A stretch of DNA of 22,397 nucleotides from Chara braunii (taxonomy: Eukaryota; Streptophyta; Charophyceae; Charales; Characeae). This document shows positions 1-9,437 of the stretch, piece by piece (the first letter of the stretch is position 1; each line of letters begins with the position of its first letter). Position numbers and translations under genes: made by a program. The stretch is taken from contig BFEA01000183.1 of NCBI GenBank assembly GCA_003427395.1, forward strand, positions 730,970 through 753,366, given 5' to 3'. The notes beneath the pieces are model-generated. The model was not told the origin of the DNA, ran no database searches, and worked only from the letters and a program-made list of their open reading frames with translations.

Positions 1-1373
1 TTTTCATTAGTCTAGCATCTCTTTGTCTTGTTCATACTTGATGTGATGTTTCGGATGATCTTTCCCTCTATGTACATGTGTTTTTCATTAGTCTAGCTTC
101 TCCTTGTCATGTTCCTACTTGGTGTAATGTTTCGGATGGTCTTCCCTTCATGTGCATGTGTCTTTCGTTAGTCTAGCATCTCTTTATCTTGTTCATACTC
201 GGTGTGATGTTCCAGTTGATCTTTCCCTCTATGTGCATGTGCTTTCCATCTAGTTCTAGCATCTCCTTGTCATGTTCCTACTTGGTGTAGTGGTCCGGAT
301 GATCTTCCGTCCATGTGCATGTGCTTTTTCATTAAGTCTAGCCACTCATTGTCATGTTTCTACTTGGTGTAATGTTCGGGATGATCTTCCCTTCATGTGC
401 GTGTGTCTTTCATTAGTCTACCATCTCTTTGTCTTGTTCATAGTTCATGTGATGTTCCGGATGATCTTTCCCTTCATGTGCATGTGCTTTCTGTTAGTCT
501 AGCCTCTCCTTGCCATGTTCCTACTTGGTGTAATGTTCCGGATGATCTTCCCTTCATGTGCATGTGTTTTTTTAGTCGAACCACTCATTGTAACGTTCCT
601 ACTTAGTGTAATGTTCCGGATGATCTTCCCTTTATGTACATGTGCTTTCCATTTAGTCCTAGCATCTCCTTGTCATGTTCCTACATGGTTCCGGATGGTC
701 TTCTCTTCATGTGCATGTGCTTTTCATTTGTCTAGCCACTCATTGTCATGTTCCTACTTGGTGTAAGGTTCCGGATGATCTTCCCTTCATGTGCATGTGT
801 TTTTCGTTTGTCTAGCATCTCTTTGTCTTGTTCATACTTGGTGTGATGTTCAAGATGATCTTCCCTTCATGTGCATGTGCTTTTTCATTAGTCTAGCATC
901 TCTTTGTCTTGTTCATACTTGGTGTAATGTTCCGGATGATCTACCCTTCATGTGCATGTGCTTTTTCATTAGTCTAGCCACTCGTTGTCATGTTCCTAAT
1001 TGGTGTAGTGTTCCGGATGATCTTTCCTCCATGTGCATGTGCTTTTCATTAGTCTAGCATCTCTTTGTCTTGTTCATACTTGGTGTGATGTTTCGGATGA
1101 TCTTTCCCTTCATGTGCATGTGTTTTCCGTTAGTCTGGCCACTCATTGTCACGTTCCTACTTAGTGTAATGTTCCGGATGATCTTCCCTCTATGTACATG
1201 TGCTTTCCATCTAGTCCTAGCATCTCCTTGTCATGTTCTTACTTGGTGTAATATTCCGGATGATCTTCCCTTCACGTACATGTGTTTTTCATTTGTTTAG
1301 CATCTCTTTGTCTTGTTCATATTTGGTTTAATGTTCCGGATGATCTTCCCTTCATGTGCATGTGCTTCCACTA
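1..1373. repeat. ~81 bp satellite-like tandem array, block A
   Basis: About 17 head-to-tail copies of an ~81 bp unit are visible. Each copy carries a TCTAGC-type core (near 11, 92, 172, 255, 337, 417, 498 and onward), then a TTCCGGATGATCTTCCCTTC-like segment and a TGTGCATGTGCTTT segment. The array is strongly pyrimidine-rich on the + strand. Monomers fall into types by the bases after the core (CATCTCTTTGTCTTG, CCACTCATTGTCATG, CATCTCCTTGTCATG). Types are interspersed, and a two-monomer segment near 575-690 recurs at 1134-1250, which suggests higher-order duplication. Open frames across this block are translations of the repeat. It could be a true satellite or a minisatellite inside a larger transposon; the array probably continues off the left edge. 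Confidence 0.93.
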
Positions 1374-2230
1374 GTCTAACCTCTCTTTGTCAAGTTCATA
1401 TGCTGGATTTTTTCTTCGTTGACCTCTACTCTTTGTACATGTGCTTCCACTAGTCTAGTCTCTCATTGTCAAGATCATGTTACGGATCTTTGCTAAGTTG
1501 ATCCGTACTCTTTGTGCATGTGCTTCCACTAAGTCTAGTCTCTCATTGTCGAGTTCATGTTCCGGATCTTTGCTTAGTTGATCTCTTCTCTTTGTGCATG
1601 TATTTTTCACTAGTCTAGTCTTTCATTGTCAAGTTCATGTTTTGATATGAAATTCCGGATCTTTACTTCGTTGATCTCTACTCTTTATGCATGTGTTTTC
1701 CACTAGTTTAGTCTCTGATTGTCAAAATCGTGTTCCGGATCTTTGCTTAGTTGATCTCTTCTCTTTGTGTATGTACTTCCACTAGTCTAGTTTTTCATTG
1801 ACAAGTTCATATTCCGGGTCTTTGCTTTGTTGATCTCCTCTCTTTGGGCATGTGCTTCCACTAGTCTAGCCTCTCTTTGACAAGTTCATATGTCGGATCT
1901 TTACTTCGTTGATCTCTACTCTTTGTGCACGTGCTTCCTCTAATCTAGTCTCTCATTGTCAAGTTCATGTTCCAGATCTTTGCTTAGTTGATCTCTTCGC
2001 TTTGTGCATGTGCTTCCACTAGTCTAACCTCTCATTGTCAAATTCAAGTTGGATGTGATGTTCCGGACTTTACTTAGTCAATCTCTCCTCTTTGTGCATG
2101 TGCTTTCCACTAGTCTAGCCTCTCATTGTCAAGTTTATGTTTGATGAGATGTTCCGGGTCTTGTTTAGATGATCTTCTTCTCTATGAGTATGTGTTTTCC
2201 TTTGGTCTAGATTCTCATTGGCATGTTATT
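1374..2230. repeat. ~80 bp tandem array, block B (related subfamily)
   Basis: The array continues with about 11 copies of a related unit of roughly 75-95 bp. Its consensus differs from block A: it has CCACTAGTCTAGTCTCTCA, TTGTCAAGTTCATGTTCCGG and ATCTTTGCTTAGTTGATCTC, followed by CTTTGTGCATGTGCTT. The shared TCTAG core, TTCCGGAT and TGCATGTGCTT blocks show common origin with block A. The switch is fairly sharp near 1360-1380. The last copies (2040-2230) are the most diverged, as expected at an array edge. Confidence 0.9.
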
Positions 2231-2341
2231 CCAAGATATACTCATTCAATCTCTCACTATGGGACGGGTGATCGACGTTTGGTTACTACTACGGGGAGCT
2301 GATTTGGGAGTTCTTCTTGTGTTCTCTCACTCTCTCTCTCC

Positions 2342-2346
<5 letters not shown>

Positions 2347-2416
<70 letters not shown>
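2347..2416. repeat. (TC)n microsatellite, about 35 units
   Basis: An uninterrupted TC run is seen, with imperfect CT/CCT-rich flanks from about 2326 to 2470. Long Ser-Leu or Arg-Glu frames across it are artefacts. It lies just before the point where the + strand changes from pyrimidine-rich to purine-rich. Confidence 0.98.
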
Positions 2417-2418
<2 letters not shown>

Positions 2419-2862
2419 CTCTCTCTCCCCCATGCTTTTTCCCCTCCTCTCTCCCTTCGCCTTGCATCTCTCTCCCCTTCTCCCTCACTTGGCATATGAC
2501 TACCCACTCTCCCCTCACTTGTTACATTGCCAGGGTGCGAACAGTAAAGAGAGACCAGACCTCACTTGGTGGAGAGAGAGAGCAAGGGAGGGATCGTCGG
2601 TCCCTTGTGCGACCAAGAAGGCAAAAAAAACAAAAAATAAGGGCGTTGGGAGAATGTGGGAGAAGGACGAGATCCGGAGAAAGCATAAGTCGAGAGAGAG
2701 ATCAGTTTGACTTAACCATTTCCCTGACTGCATGCTGATTGAACAACGAAAAGGGAACAAAGCACAGCCAAAGAGCATGAAAAGGATAGGCATGTGGGAA
2801 GCGCTATGTCTTGACCCCCAATGGGGAACATTGTATTGATCTTCTTGATTGTGTGGGATTGT

Positions 2863-2871
2863 GCAGGTGAG
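2863..2871 (+). promoter_or_regulatory. Consensus 5' splice donor (CAG|GTGAGT)
   Basis: The string GCAGGTGAGT occurs with the cut after 2865 and matches the eukaryotic donor consensus. It lies upstream of every coding remnant. It could be the shared leader donor for spliced mRNAs of the downstream ORFs. This is inference from a short motif, and such matches also occur by chance. Confidence 0.3.
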
Positions 2872-5269
2872 TAATGGCTAGAAATGCCTTGAGCGGGATA
2901 GGGGCGAGAGGAACTGGGCATCAAGAAGAAAAGGAAAAGGGGACGAAGGGGTTATGGGACCCTTGACATAGAGCCAACCCATGAAAATGACTTTTGCGCT
3001 TGAGACTTGGAAGTGTGATTGAGAGTGCAATCGTGCCAAAGAAAATGTGATGTTGTGTGTGCATGCATATGAGGACCCCGAAAAGACTAAGGGGCCTACT
3101 TCAATAAGGTGGGAAGCAAATTGTGAGATCCGATGAATGCGTAGAGGCGAGGGAGAGAACGGCTCCGCCGCACCCCGATGACGCTATATAGCCAAAATGC
3201 TTAGGGAAATGGTGCGTGGCCTAAGGATGACACTTAGCCTACGCACAAGAGAAGAGAAACACTCAAAGTATCCTTGAACTGCCTGCGTATTGGAAGGAGC
3301 AATTGCATGAGAACACCACAGAGAATCAAAAGAAAATCAGCGTTGCAGGACGACCAGCGAGACTACCACCCGGCGTGAGGGCTGAGCTACATCCCCAATG
3401 TCAAAACTCTTCGCGCGTTGACCCATCCCCATCCATCTCAAAGCATTAGGTGGGGGTGACCTCGGGACGATCGGCCCGCGTCCCGAGCATGAGCGTGGGC
3501 GGGCCGAGCCAACTGGAACCCCCAATGGGGTCCACTAAGGCTCGAAAGTCTATCGGGGTTTGGCCCTACAAAATCGGTGGAGGTGCCGGGTATGGGGTTA
3601 AATTGACCCTTGCGATTCCGATGGGGGCGCCCGACGCATTGGACGTGTACACAACCCAAGATAAGGAAAATGGACTTGTATTTGCTCTTCCCCTTGTGAA
3701 AAATCAGATTTGAGAGTAGCTGGGCACATGGCATGGCCAGACCTGGAGGTATAACATGCATATTATGCACTTGATCAGCCTTTCGTTTGAGGAAGGGCTC
3801 TAACCCTCCTTCGTCCGATGCTGGTGTTTGCCAGTCCGGGGAAGCCTTTGGCAAGTTGCAGGTTGACCCTTCCTCTTCATATGAAAGAAGGGCTTCGGTT
3901 ACCTGGCAGGCGGTTGGTGCTTGGCTTAGGCCAGGTTCCAATGAAAATCCCGTGGCGGAGTGATCCGACCAAACAGGTGCCCTCCTATCTTCTTCTTTGA
4001 GCCCAGTGGGCTCACGCACTTTGCACTTTTTTTGAAATGCTTGAAGGAACCAACATGAACACAACAGGTTTCCAAGAAGGAACAATCCTACCCTATGAAA
4101 GGACAGACAAGTGAAGAGAAGGGAAATGAAGGGAGTTGCTAGACTCCAAGGAAAAGTAACTCACCCTTGAAGATTCTCACGAGAAGGAACCAACCACTAT
4201 GTATGAAAGTAGGGGGAGTGACACCCATTGTCCTCAGAGAAAATTTGTGAGTTATGGGTAGGAAACGCTGGGTGCACCAAGGGAATGACACTTGTACTAT
4301 GTGTGTCCCACTTGGGACTTGTGTTTGCATGATGGGATTCGAGCGTCCTGCCTTTCGGAAGGAAAGGATTGGTCTGCACCGGTCAGTGCGGGTTGCAAAA
4401 CGTCGTTCTCTTTTGTAGGCTGCCGTGTGTTCGTATATAGAGGTCTGGTCACCGAGTTGTCGGACGGGAGTTTGTCACGTCGGTTGATTACTAGCATTCT
4501 CGTTCGAGCAGTGACGGGCTTCTGCTCGATGATCTGCTGGACGGAGTGTGAAATCTCATCAGGCGGGGCTTAGCTTGTTGGCTGGCGGAGGGAGTACCAC
4601 TGCATGCGGACAAAGACGGAGCCTTGGAGGCGATTAGTAGCCTCTCGTAGCATGGTTTTGGGAAAGGTTGATTCTTGTCGGACCGATGGAAGTGAATGCC
4701 CGGACGGCTGAATTTGTCCCTGTATTTAGGCACTCGAGGTAACCCTCGGTGTCGGTATGGATGTGCAAAGCAGCAAGACGGGATGGGGTATTCAGGGTGA
4801 GGAGGAAAGGGCGAATGCTTTGTCGAGACCTGGGTACCGCGCTCGCTACGGTTGAGCTGCACTTGAGGTATAGGATAAAACTCTACCGATAGTACCAGCG
4901 GAGAGACCATATTGGGGATGGCCGGTGAGGAGATGACCGACCCGTATGTGAGGTTGCCTGATTTTTTTTTATGTGTTCCCCCTCTGTAAAAATTGATTGA
5001 GCTCGGACTGTTGGACGGGACATATTTCTAAGTCTATCCCCTCCCCCCCCATCTAAGTCCACACGAGTGAGAGATGATCGGAAGGAAGAAGGATAGAGGT
5101 CAGTTGGAATGGAACCAAGAGAAAGAATGTGGGCAAATGGATGGCCGACCGAGGGAATTATGGGAAGGAGGTACTTAGAAATGGGAAGGTAAAATAAGAA
5201 GACCTTGATGAGGGGTCTGAAATAATTCTCATCTAGGGCAGGGGTTGACCTGACCAAAAGGACCGGTTG

Positions 5270-5290
5270 ATGCTCTTTTTATGAAAACAG
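5270..5290 (+). promoter_or_regulatory. Splice-acceptor-like site before accessory copy 1
   Basis: A short pyrimidine run (GCTCTTTTTATG) is followed by AAAACAG ending at 5290, 21 nt before the ATG at 5312. In a purine-rich strand a pyrimidine run placed here is noticeable. This is a motif match only. Confidence 0.3.
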
Positions 5291-5311
5291 GGGTCGGGTG
5301 CTGAAAATAAG

Positions 5312-6124
5312 ATGGCGCGATGGTTGCCTTCCCCGATCTATACTAGCGGCCCGGAAATGCCAGTAGATGTAAAGGATGGGGTATCGGTTGTCCTCCCGGA
5401 AAATGGAACATGGACGGACCTTGAACCAGCATATCAAACGGTAATGCTGGAAGAAGAGGATGCTTTTCTTTGGATAGAAACAGTATAGACTAACGTCAGC
5501 TTGACGAGGTTGTCACCAAGTTTAATGGATTTGGAATTCCGAGGGACAGTGGAAGCCCGGGGGTGGATCTACTTGTCGCAAGATGGGGAGAAAGCTATGA
5601 TCATGGAGTAGGCACTCGGGAATACACCGGACGAGTTGTTTAGGAAGACAGAAGCAGAGGTTGGGTGGGCTGCATGTCAACGGAGGGACATGGAAATGGA
5701 AAGGGTAGACGTACGGGTGAAACTTGGGGATAGAGGAAGCATAAGGCGACTCGTAAGAACCATGCGATGTGTGGTGCCCCCCTTCCTAGTGGATGCGGTT
5801 TTCGGAACTCGGAGCAGGCTAGTACGGATATGTCAGTCCATGACGAACCTCGGGCTATACCAATGCGCAAGGCAATATTTTTTTCGGTTATCAATAGAAA
5901 TGGGGCCGTTCGAGGGGAACTGGGCGGAGGAGCTGGCCGAGATACTAAATTGCCTTAGCATAGACAATATCTTTGTCCCTAGCGCTATGCATTGGGGGAT
6001 AGTCTACAGGAATGTGGCAATAGGGGAGACGTTTCTAGATGGGGTAAGGAAGTTGGTATACGACGAGGAGGACGACTTCAGTGATGAAGACGAAGATGAA
6101 GAGATAGAGGAATGCGACTTCTAA
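5312..6124 (+). pseudogene. Accessory paralog copy 1, unrecognised family
   Basis: An ATG at 5312 opens a frame that runs to 6124 (about 270 codons), broken by TAG at 5486-5488 and TAG at 5609-5611. I do not recognise the family. Seen: an N-terminal part with an LPEN element (around residue 29); a DAFLWIE segment before the first stop; a middle with WIYLSQDGE; a conserved MGPFEGNWAEEL motif near 5900-5935; GETFLDGVRKL close to the end; and an acidic tail rich in Asp and Glu. The first stop aligns with a Trp in copies 2, 3 and 4 (for example ECRWTG in copy 4), so it is probably TGG changed to TAG. The second aligns with no clear Trp. Copy 2 follows after 62 nt on the same strand. The role is unknown; position 5' of gag suggests an accessory gene of the element. 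Confidence 0.7.
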
Positions 6125-6157
6125 GAGGGTGGGGTAACTTAACTTAGGAAGGACGAG

Positions 6158-6175
6158 TGGCCTGGTATTGTGCAG
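6158..6175 (+). promoter_or_regulatory. Splice-acceptor-like site before accessory copy 2
   Basis: TGGCCTGGTATTGTGCAG ends at 6175, 11 nt before the ATG at 6187. The pyrimidine tract is weak (T/G-rich). This is a motif match only. Confidence 0.25.
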
Positions 6176-6186
6176 GAAAGGGAAAA

Positions 6187-6942
6187 ATGACTAGAGAAGA
6201 AAGGATGATGGAATACATCTTCAAAGGCAGGGAACCACGGCGACTCGGAGGAGGAATATAAATGCCTATACCAACAGGGAACGGATGGAGGGGGACCATG
6301 TGCGACTAGATTGGGTTTGAGGTTGCCCGAGACTTGTCATATGTATGGATAGAGCGGATTTGGAACCCGATAAGGGAAGAGGAAGGTTGGGATGAGATAG
6401 CAGAAGGCAAGGTAGAGTCAGTCGGAACGATTGTCCTTTCCAAGGATGAATGACACCTGTTTTGCACCATGTTAGCAATGGGACAGGACCCGATGTGGCT
6501 TCTAGGGGATGCAGAGGCCCGAACCCGAAAAGAAGGCAAGCGGTTTGCTAACGAGGGATGGGACGAAGTTAGTAGCAGAGTTGTGATGGAAGGATGGAAG
6601 CAACTTAACCCTCCAAGTCTACGGATAACGACTTGGGTACCGGAGTTCATAGCCGAGTGGTTTGGGGGGTTTGAGTATATTTTAGAAGTAGCCGACTCAA
6701 TGAGAACGGTGCATATAGAGTGTGCCTGGCTGACTGAGGAATTATATAGGCTCTCATTGAAATATGGACCCTTCTACGGAGATAAAGCCGAGGAAGTCAT
6801 CATCATCCTAAGAATAGGCAGGTATGACCGCCTAGAGGTAGAGGCGGAGTCTTGGGACGCCATAGTTAGCCGGGAGGCGGCAGCCGCATCCTCCTACGTA
6901 GACGATGTCTTTAAACTATTTGAGGTACTGTGTTTCGGCTGA
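6187..6942 (+). pseudogene. Accessory paralog copy 2, unrecognised family
   Basis: The frame from ATG 6187 (MTREERMM, similar in style to the MAARRERME start of copy 4) to 6942 is about 251 codons. It has TAA at 6259-6261, TAG at 6307-6309 and TGA at 6451-6453. The IPTGNG element followed by CD-stop-IGFEVARD matches LPTRNA ... MDWVGVELVED in copy 3, so the TAG replaces Trp. The TGA in SKDE-stop-HLF aligns with SEEGWRTF in copy 3, again Trp. The C-terminal half stays open (from 6469) and carries KYGPFYGDKAEEV near 6760-6795 and SSYVDDVFKL near 6891-6920. The function is unknown. Homology to copies 1, 3 and 4 rests on my visual alignment, which is strongest at the GPF and Y(L/V)D motifs. Confidence 0.7.
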
Positions 6943-7247
6943 ATGAGGCCAAGGGATTGAACACCGCGAAAAGGCCTGAGTATAGAGGGTGTTTGTGAAC
7001 TGAGGTGTAACATAAGAAAGGGAGTGTGTACATTAGGCCGTAGATGATGTATAAGGATCGAAACAAGGGGGAAGTGGCAGCAACCGAAAAATGAGGGGGG
7101 ATAAAATTGAACGTGTATGAGTTGGGGATAGCGGCAAGAACCAGTGTACGATAAGTAGGGAGGGTTGAAAGACTAAAACACGAAAGGCATGGAATCTCGG
7201 TGGGTGCAGCAATCAGACTAAGAAAGCAGGAAAGGAGACATCGCAAG
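6943..7247 (+). other. Spacer between accessory copies 2 and 3
   Basis: The spacer is purine-rich, about 305 bp, with no open frame of note on the + strand. CAG trinucleotides at 7207-7209 and 7214-7216 precede the copy 3 ATG by 31-38 nt, but no good pyrimidine tract precedes them. Confidence 0.6.
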
Positions 7248-8038
7248 ATGGTCCGGCGAATGACGTTCTGGGAGGATAGACCTCGTGGGATCCTGCCACC
7301 AGAATATTAGAAGGCAGGGTCGAAATAAGCCTGCCGACAAGAAATGCGGTAAGCAATCCGGTAATGGACTGGGTGGGGGTAGAGTTGGTGGAAGATACGG
7401 TGTACCTAGTAGTGGAGCTGGAATGGCGTGCGAGAGGGGAGTTCGGGGGCGTAGACTTGAACGTCCCAGGGCGTGTACATGTGACGGGATCCTTACACAT
7501 GTCGGAAGAGGGATGGCGGACCTTTGGGATTGCCTTGGCTTCCGGGGATGACCCCGTGCGAATGTTAGAAGGAGCATGGCAAATAACCTGGCGGGAGGGG
7601 TTTGAGTTTGCAGACCTGGAACGAGATGTCGTGACGGCAGAGGTAAAAGTCGCCACGGCGGGGGTTTTCGAGCTGCCAAATGAGGTCGTACGAATGATTC
7701 TACCACCCTTCCTGCTAAGACGAATGGGAGGCATAGAACGAGTGGAGTAGGCGGTGACTGTCGTAACTAGGCTAAATCTTGACGAAGCATTAATGTATCG
7801 AGAATACTATCGGGTCTTCCTAGAGATGGGGCCTTTCGGGGACGAACAGGGGCGCGAGGTGCTTTGCATTCCACGAGCAGTAGTAAATACTAGGCCGGGA
7901 GTCCCACAGATAAGTGATGAGGCCATGTGGAGAGTCATCCGACAGGAGGTAGGTCGGGGCGCGACCTACGTAGATGATCTCCACCGGTTGTACGAGCTGC
8001 CAGAGGGGGTTACTACTCCCAGGGGTATGGAGGGATAG
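7248..8038 (+). pseudogene. Accessory paralog copy 3, unrecognised family
   Basis: The likely start is ATG 7248 (MVRRMTFWEDRP). This first frame stops soon after, near 7308-7310. The homologous reading continues in another frame (EGRVEISLPTRN) from about 7310, so a frameshift lies near 7290-7310. The body (7364-7750) holds MDWVGVELVED, VVELEWRA and SEEGWRTF. TAG at 7748-7750 interrupts the frame at a site not conserved as Trp in the other copies. After the stop the same frame continues to 8038 with EMGPFGDEQGREV (near 7825-7860) and GATYVDDLHRLYEL. This copy preserves the Trp residues that are stops in copies 1, 2 and 4, and so anchors the alignment. Function unknown. Confidence 0.7.
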
Positions 8039-8111
8039 TGGGACTAGAAAAGAGGAATGAAAACACGAAGGACAAGGAAGGCAGTAGGTGGGCGGTTTCT
8101 GGGGATTGGCT

Positions 8112-8138
8112 ATAACCCTTTCTATGTGGACTATGCAG
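8112..8138 (+). promoter_or_regulatory. Splice-acceptor-like site before accessory copy 4
   Basis: A pyrimidine-rich stretch (AACCCTTTCTATG) is followed by GACTATGCAG ending at 8138, 18 nt before the ATG at 8157. This is one of the better acceptor-like matches in the window. Confidence 0.3.
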
Positions 8139-8175
8139 GGAATTACCAAGACAACGATGGCAGCAAGACGTGAGC

Positions 8176-8223
8176 GAATGGAACGCCAGCCCCGTGTATG
8201 AATGGAACGTCAGCCCCGGTACC
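8176..8223 (+). repeat. 24 bp direct duplication at the start of copy 4
   Basis: GAATGGAACGCCAGCCCCGT starts at 8176 and GAATGGAACGTCAGCCCCGG at 8200, a 24 bp tandem duplication with few mismatches. It duplicates an in-frame ATG (MERQPR) on both sides of the TGA at 8199-8201. Confidence 0.85.
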
Positions 8224-8270
8224 CCGGACCGCCTTGGAATAACGGTGGACGATGGGAAGTATCCCTCCCG

Positions 8271-8271
8271 N
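8271..8271. other. Undetermined base (N)
   Basis: A single N lies inside accessory copy 4. Both flanks keep the same reading frame relative to the paralogs, so it may be one uncalled base rather than a gap. Confidence 0.99.
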
Positions 8272-8971
8272 CGAGTTCTACCTATTGGGGATTCGACATA
8301 GAATGGCGGGCCGTGACTTTGGGACGGGACGCCGCCTTCATGTTGGTAGAATGTCGGTGGACAGGGATGAGACTCAATCGAGGACCCGGGGACGATCTGT
8401 ATTCCAATCTGGAAGTTACCGGGACCATGTATCTGCCTGAGATCGGATGACACTCGTGGGGGTAGAGATAGCACAAGGTCATGAGCTGGCACCGGTCTTT
8501 CGAAGGGCCGCCCGGACGTTGACCCGGATAGGACAATCGGTCAGGGGAAGAAGGAACGTGGGCTCATTTACCCAGGTGGAAATGGGAGGTTGGAGGGAGT
8601 TCAGGGCACCGACCACACCGCTAAGATGCCGAGTACCCCGTTTTATGATAGACCTCGTCTTCGGAAGCCTCGCGAGGGCGCGGGAGCTGGCAGACTCAGC
8701 GATAGTCTGGGCAGACCACTTTCCCTCCCCTACCATTGGGATGTTCTACGATGTCGCTGTGGAGCATGGGCCGTTCTGGGGAAACAGGGCCCACGAGTTA
8801 CTGGAAGTCATCCACATCCTGATGTTTAGGGCGCCACAGTTAGACTGGGTGGGATGCGAATGCATAATCAAGAGGGAAATTGAGATAGGAGAGAGTTATT
8901 TAGCAGGGGTGGCTGAACTATTCGAGGAACCGACCGAACCAGAAGAGCCGCGAGGGCGAGAGCGGGACTAG

Positions 8972-9437
8972 CATCAGCAGGCAGGCCAATAGGGCAGATC
9001 GAGTATAGTTCGCTGCGTACAGAAATTCGCCGATGGGAATAAGAAAGGGGCCTCGGACCCGGATGGCTAAACCCCACTAGAAAAATAAAAAAGGGGGTAG
9101 ACTCCTAATGATTGACCATAACCCTGAAGGTAAAAAATAGGAAACACTGCTCGGGAAGACTTTCCCTAACAGAATGCCTAACCCGGACTCCCTCGCGTCG
9201 GCCCGATGGGACAAGGGCACTTCAAACGAGCTTGTGACAAAGAAAGCCAAGTCACGCTCATAGCTCGGCTGGGCGGCAGGGCCAATCGTGGCTCCTCCTT
9301 AAGGAAGGGCAATCAGGAAACGGGGATAGAAAAAGGGGCTATAAAGATAAGCCAACAGAGTTGGGAGCCTAGGGAACCTAAATAACTCGCATTGCGTGTG
9401 TCCTGGGAATTCTTTGGCTCATGCAGAACTAGGCAAA
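8972..9437 (+). other. Leader-like spacer before gag
   Basis: About 466 bp lie between the accessory block and the gag start. No coding sequence is recognised. A/G-rich segments (near 9080-9100 and 9330) alternate with GC-rich ones. There is no LTR-like boundary or primer-binding site that I can identify, which would have been expected if the gag-pol element began here. Confidence 0.5.
9405..9426 (+). promoter_or_regulatory. Splice-acceptor-like site before gag
   Basis: GGAATTCTTTGGCTCATGCAG, a mixed pyrimidine tract with TTCTTTGGCTC, ends at 9426, 11 nt before the probable gag ATG at 9438. This is a motif match only. Confidence 0.3.

Larger units (their letters stand above)
2417..5311. other. 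Purine-rich region without a convincing gene
   Basis: I find no recognisable coding sequence here. The + strand is purine-rich, which depletes stop codons on the minus strand. This explains long minus frames such as 3438-4085 (215 codons) and 4491-4910, which show no familiar motif and low-complexity Ser/Pro-rich content. The region may be a 5' untranslated leader of the retroelement or unrelated decayed repeat DNA. I looked for a copy of the LTR-like start seen at 21162 (TGTCAGGAC) and for a plant initiator-tRNA-type primer-binding site and saw neither. Confidence 0.6.
8157..8971 (+). pseudogene. Accessory paralog copy 4, unrecognised family
   Basis: The frame begins at ATG 8157 (MAARRERMERQP), meets TGA at 8199-8201 at the edge of a 24 bp direct duplication, and contains one undetermined base at 8271. 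It then reads YWGFDIEWRAV and LVECRWTGMRL, matching copies 1-3, up to TGA 8448-8450. That stop sits at the position of the Trp in SEEGWRTF of copy 3. A frameshift near 8450-8460 moves the reading to the frame open from 8447 to 8971. This second part has EHGPFWGNRAHEL near 8763-8800, GESYLAGVAELFEE and an acidic, Glu/Pro-rich tail like copy 1. The total length (~270 codons) matches copy 1. The function is unknown. Confidence 0.7.

Noticed and set aside
272-1300. Several 70-90 codon + strand frames with Cys/Phe/Met-rich proteins
   Set aside because: They are translations of the ~81 bp tandem repeat; frames repeat with the unit and show no gene features.
1-2230. CRISPR-like array
   Set aside because: Units are contiguous ~80 bp tandem repeats without unique spacers, in a eukaryotic context.
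2223-2793. Frames with long Ser-Leu or Arg-Glu runs on both strands
   Set aside because: Low-complexity products of the (TC)n microsatellite.
3438-4085. 215-codon minus-strand frame
   Set aside because: The minus strand is pyrimidine-rich here, which depletes stops; the product has no recognisable motif and no supporting neighbours.
4491-5257. Minus-strand frames of 139 and 124 codons
   Set aside because: Same compositional reason; Ser/Pro-rich, unrecognised, antisense to the element.
4600-5300. A possible fifth accessory copy upstream of 5312
   Set aside because: I looked for the GPF-x-G and Y(L/V)D motifs in the + frames and did not find them.
5486-8450. Stop-codon reassignment (TAG/TGA read as Trp)
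   Set aside because: Normal TGG codons are used throughout, both TAG and TGA occur, and frameshifts are also present, so pseudogene decay is simpler.
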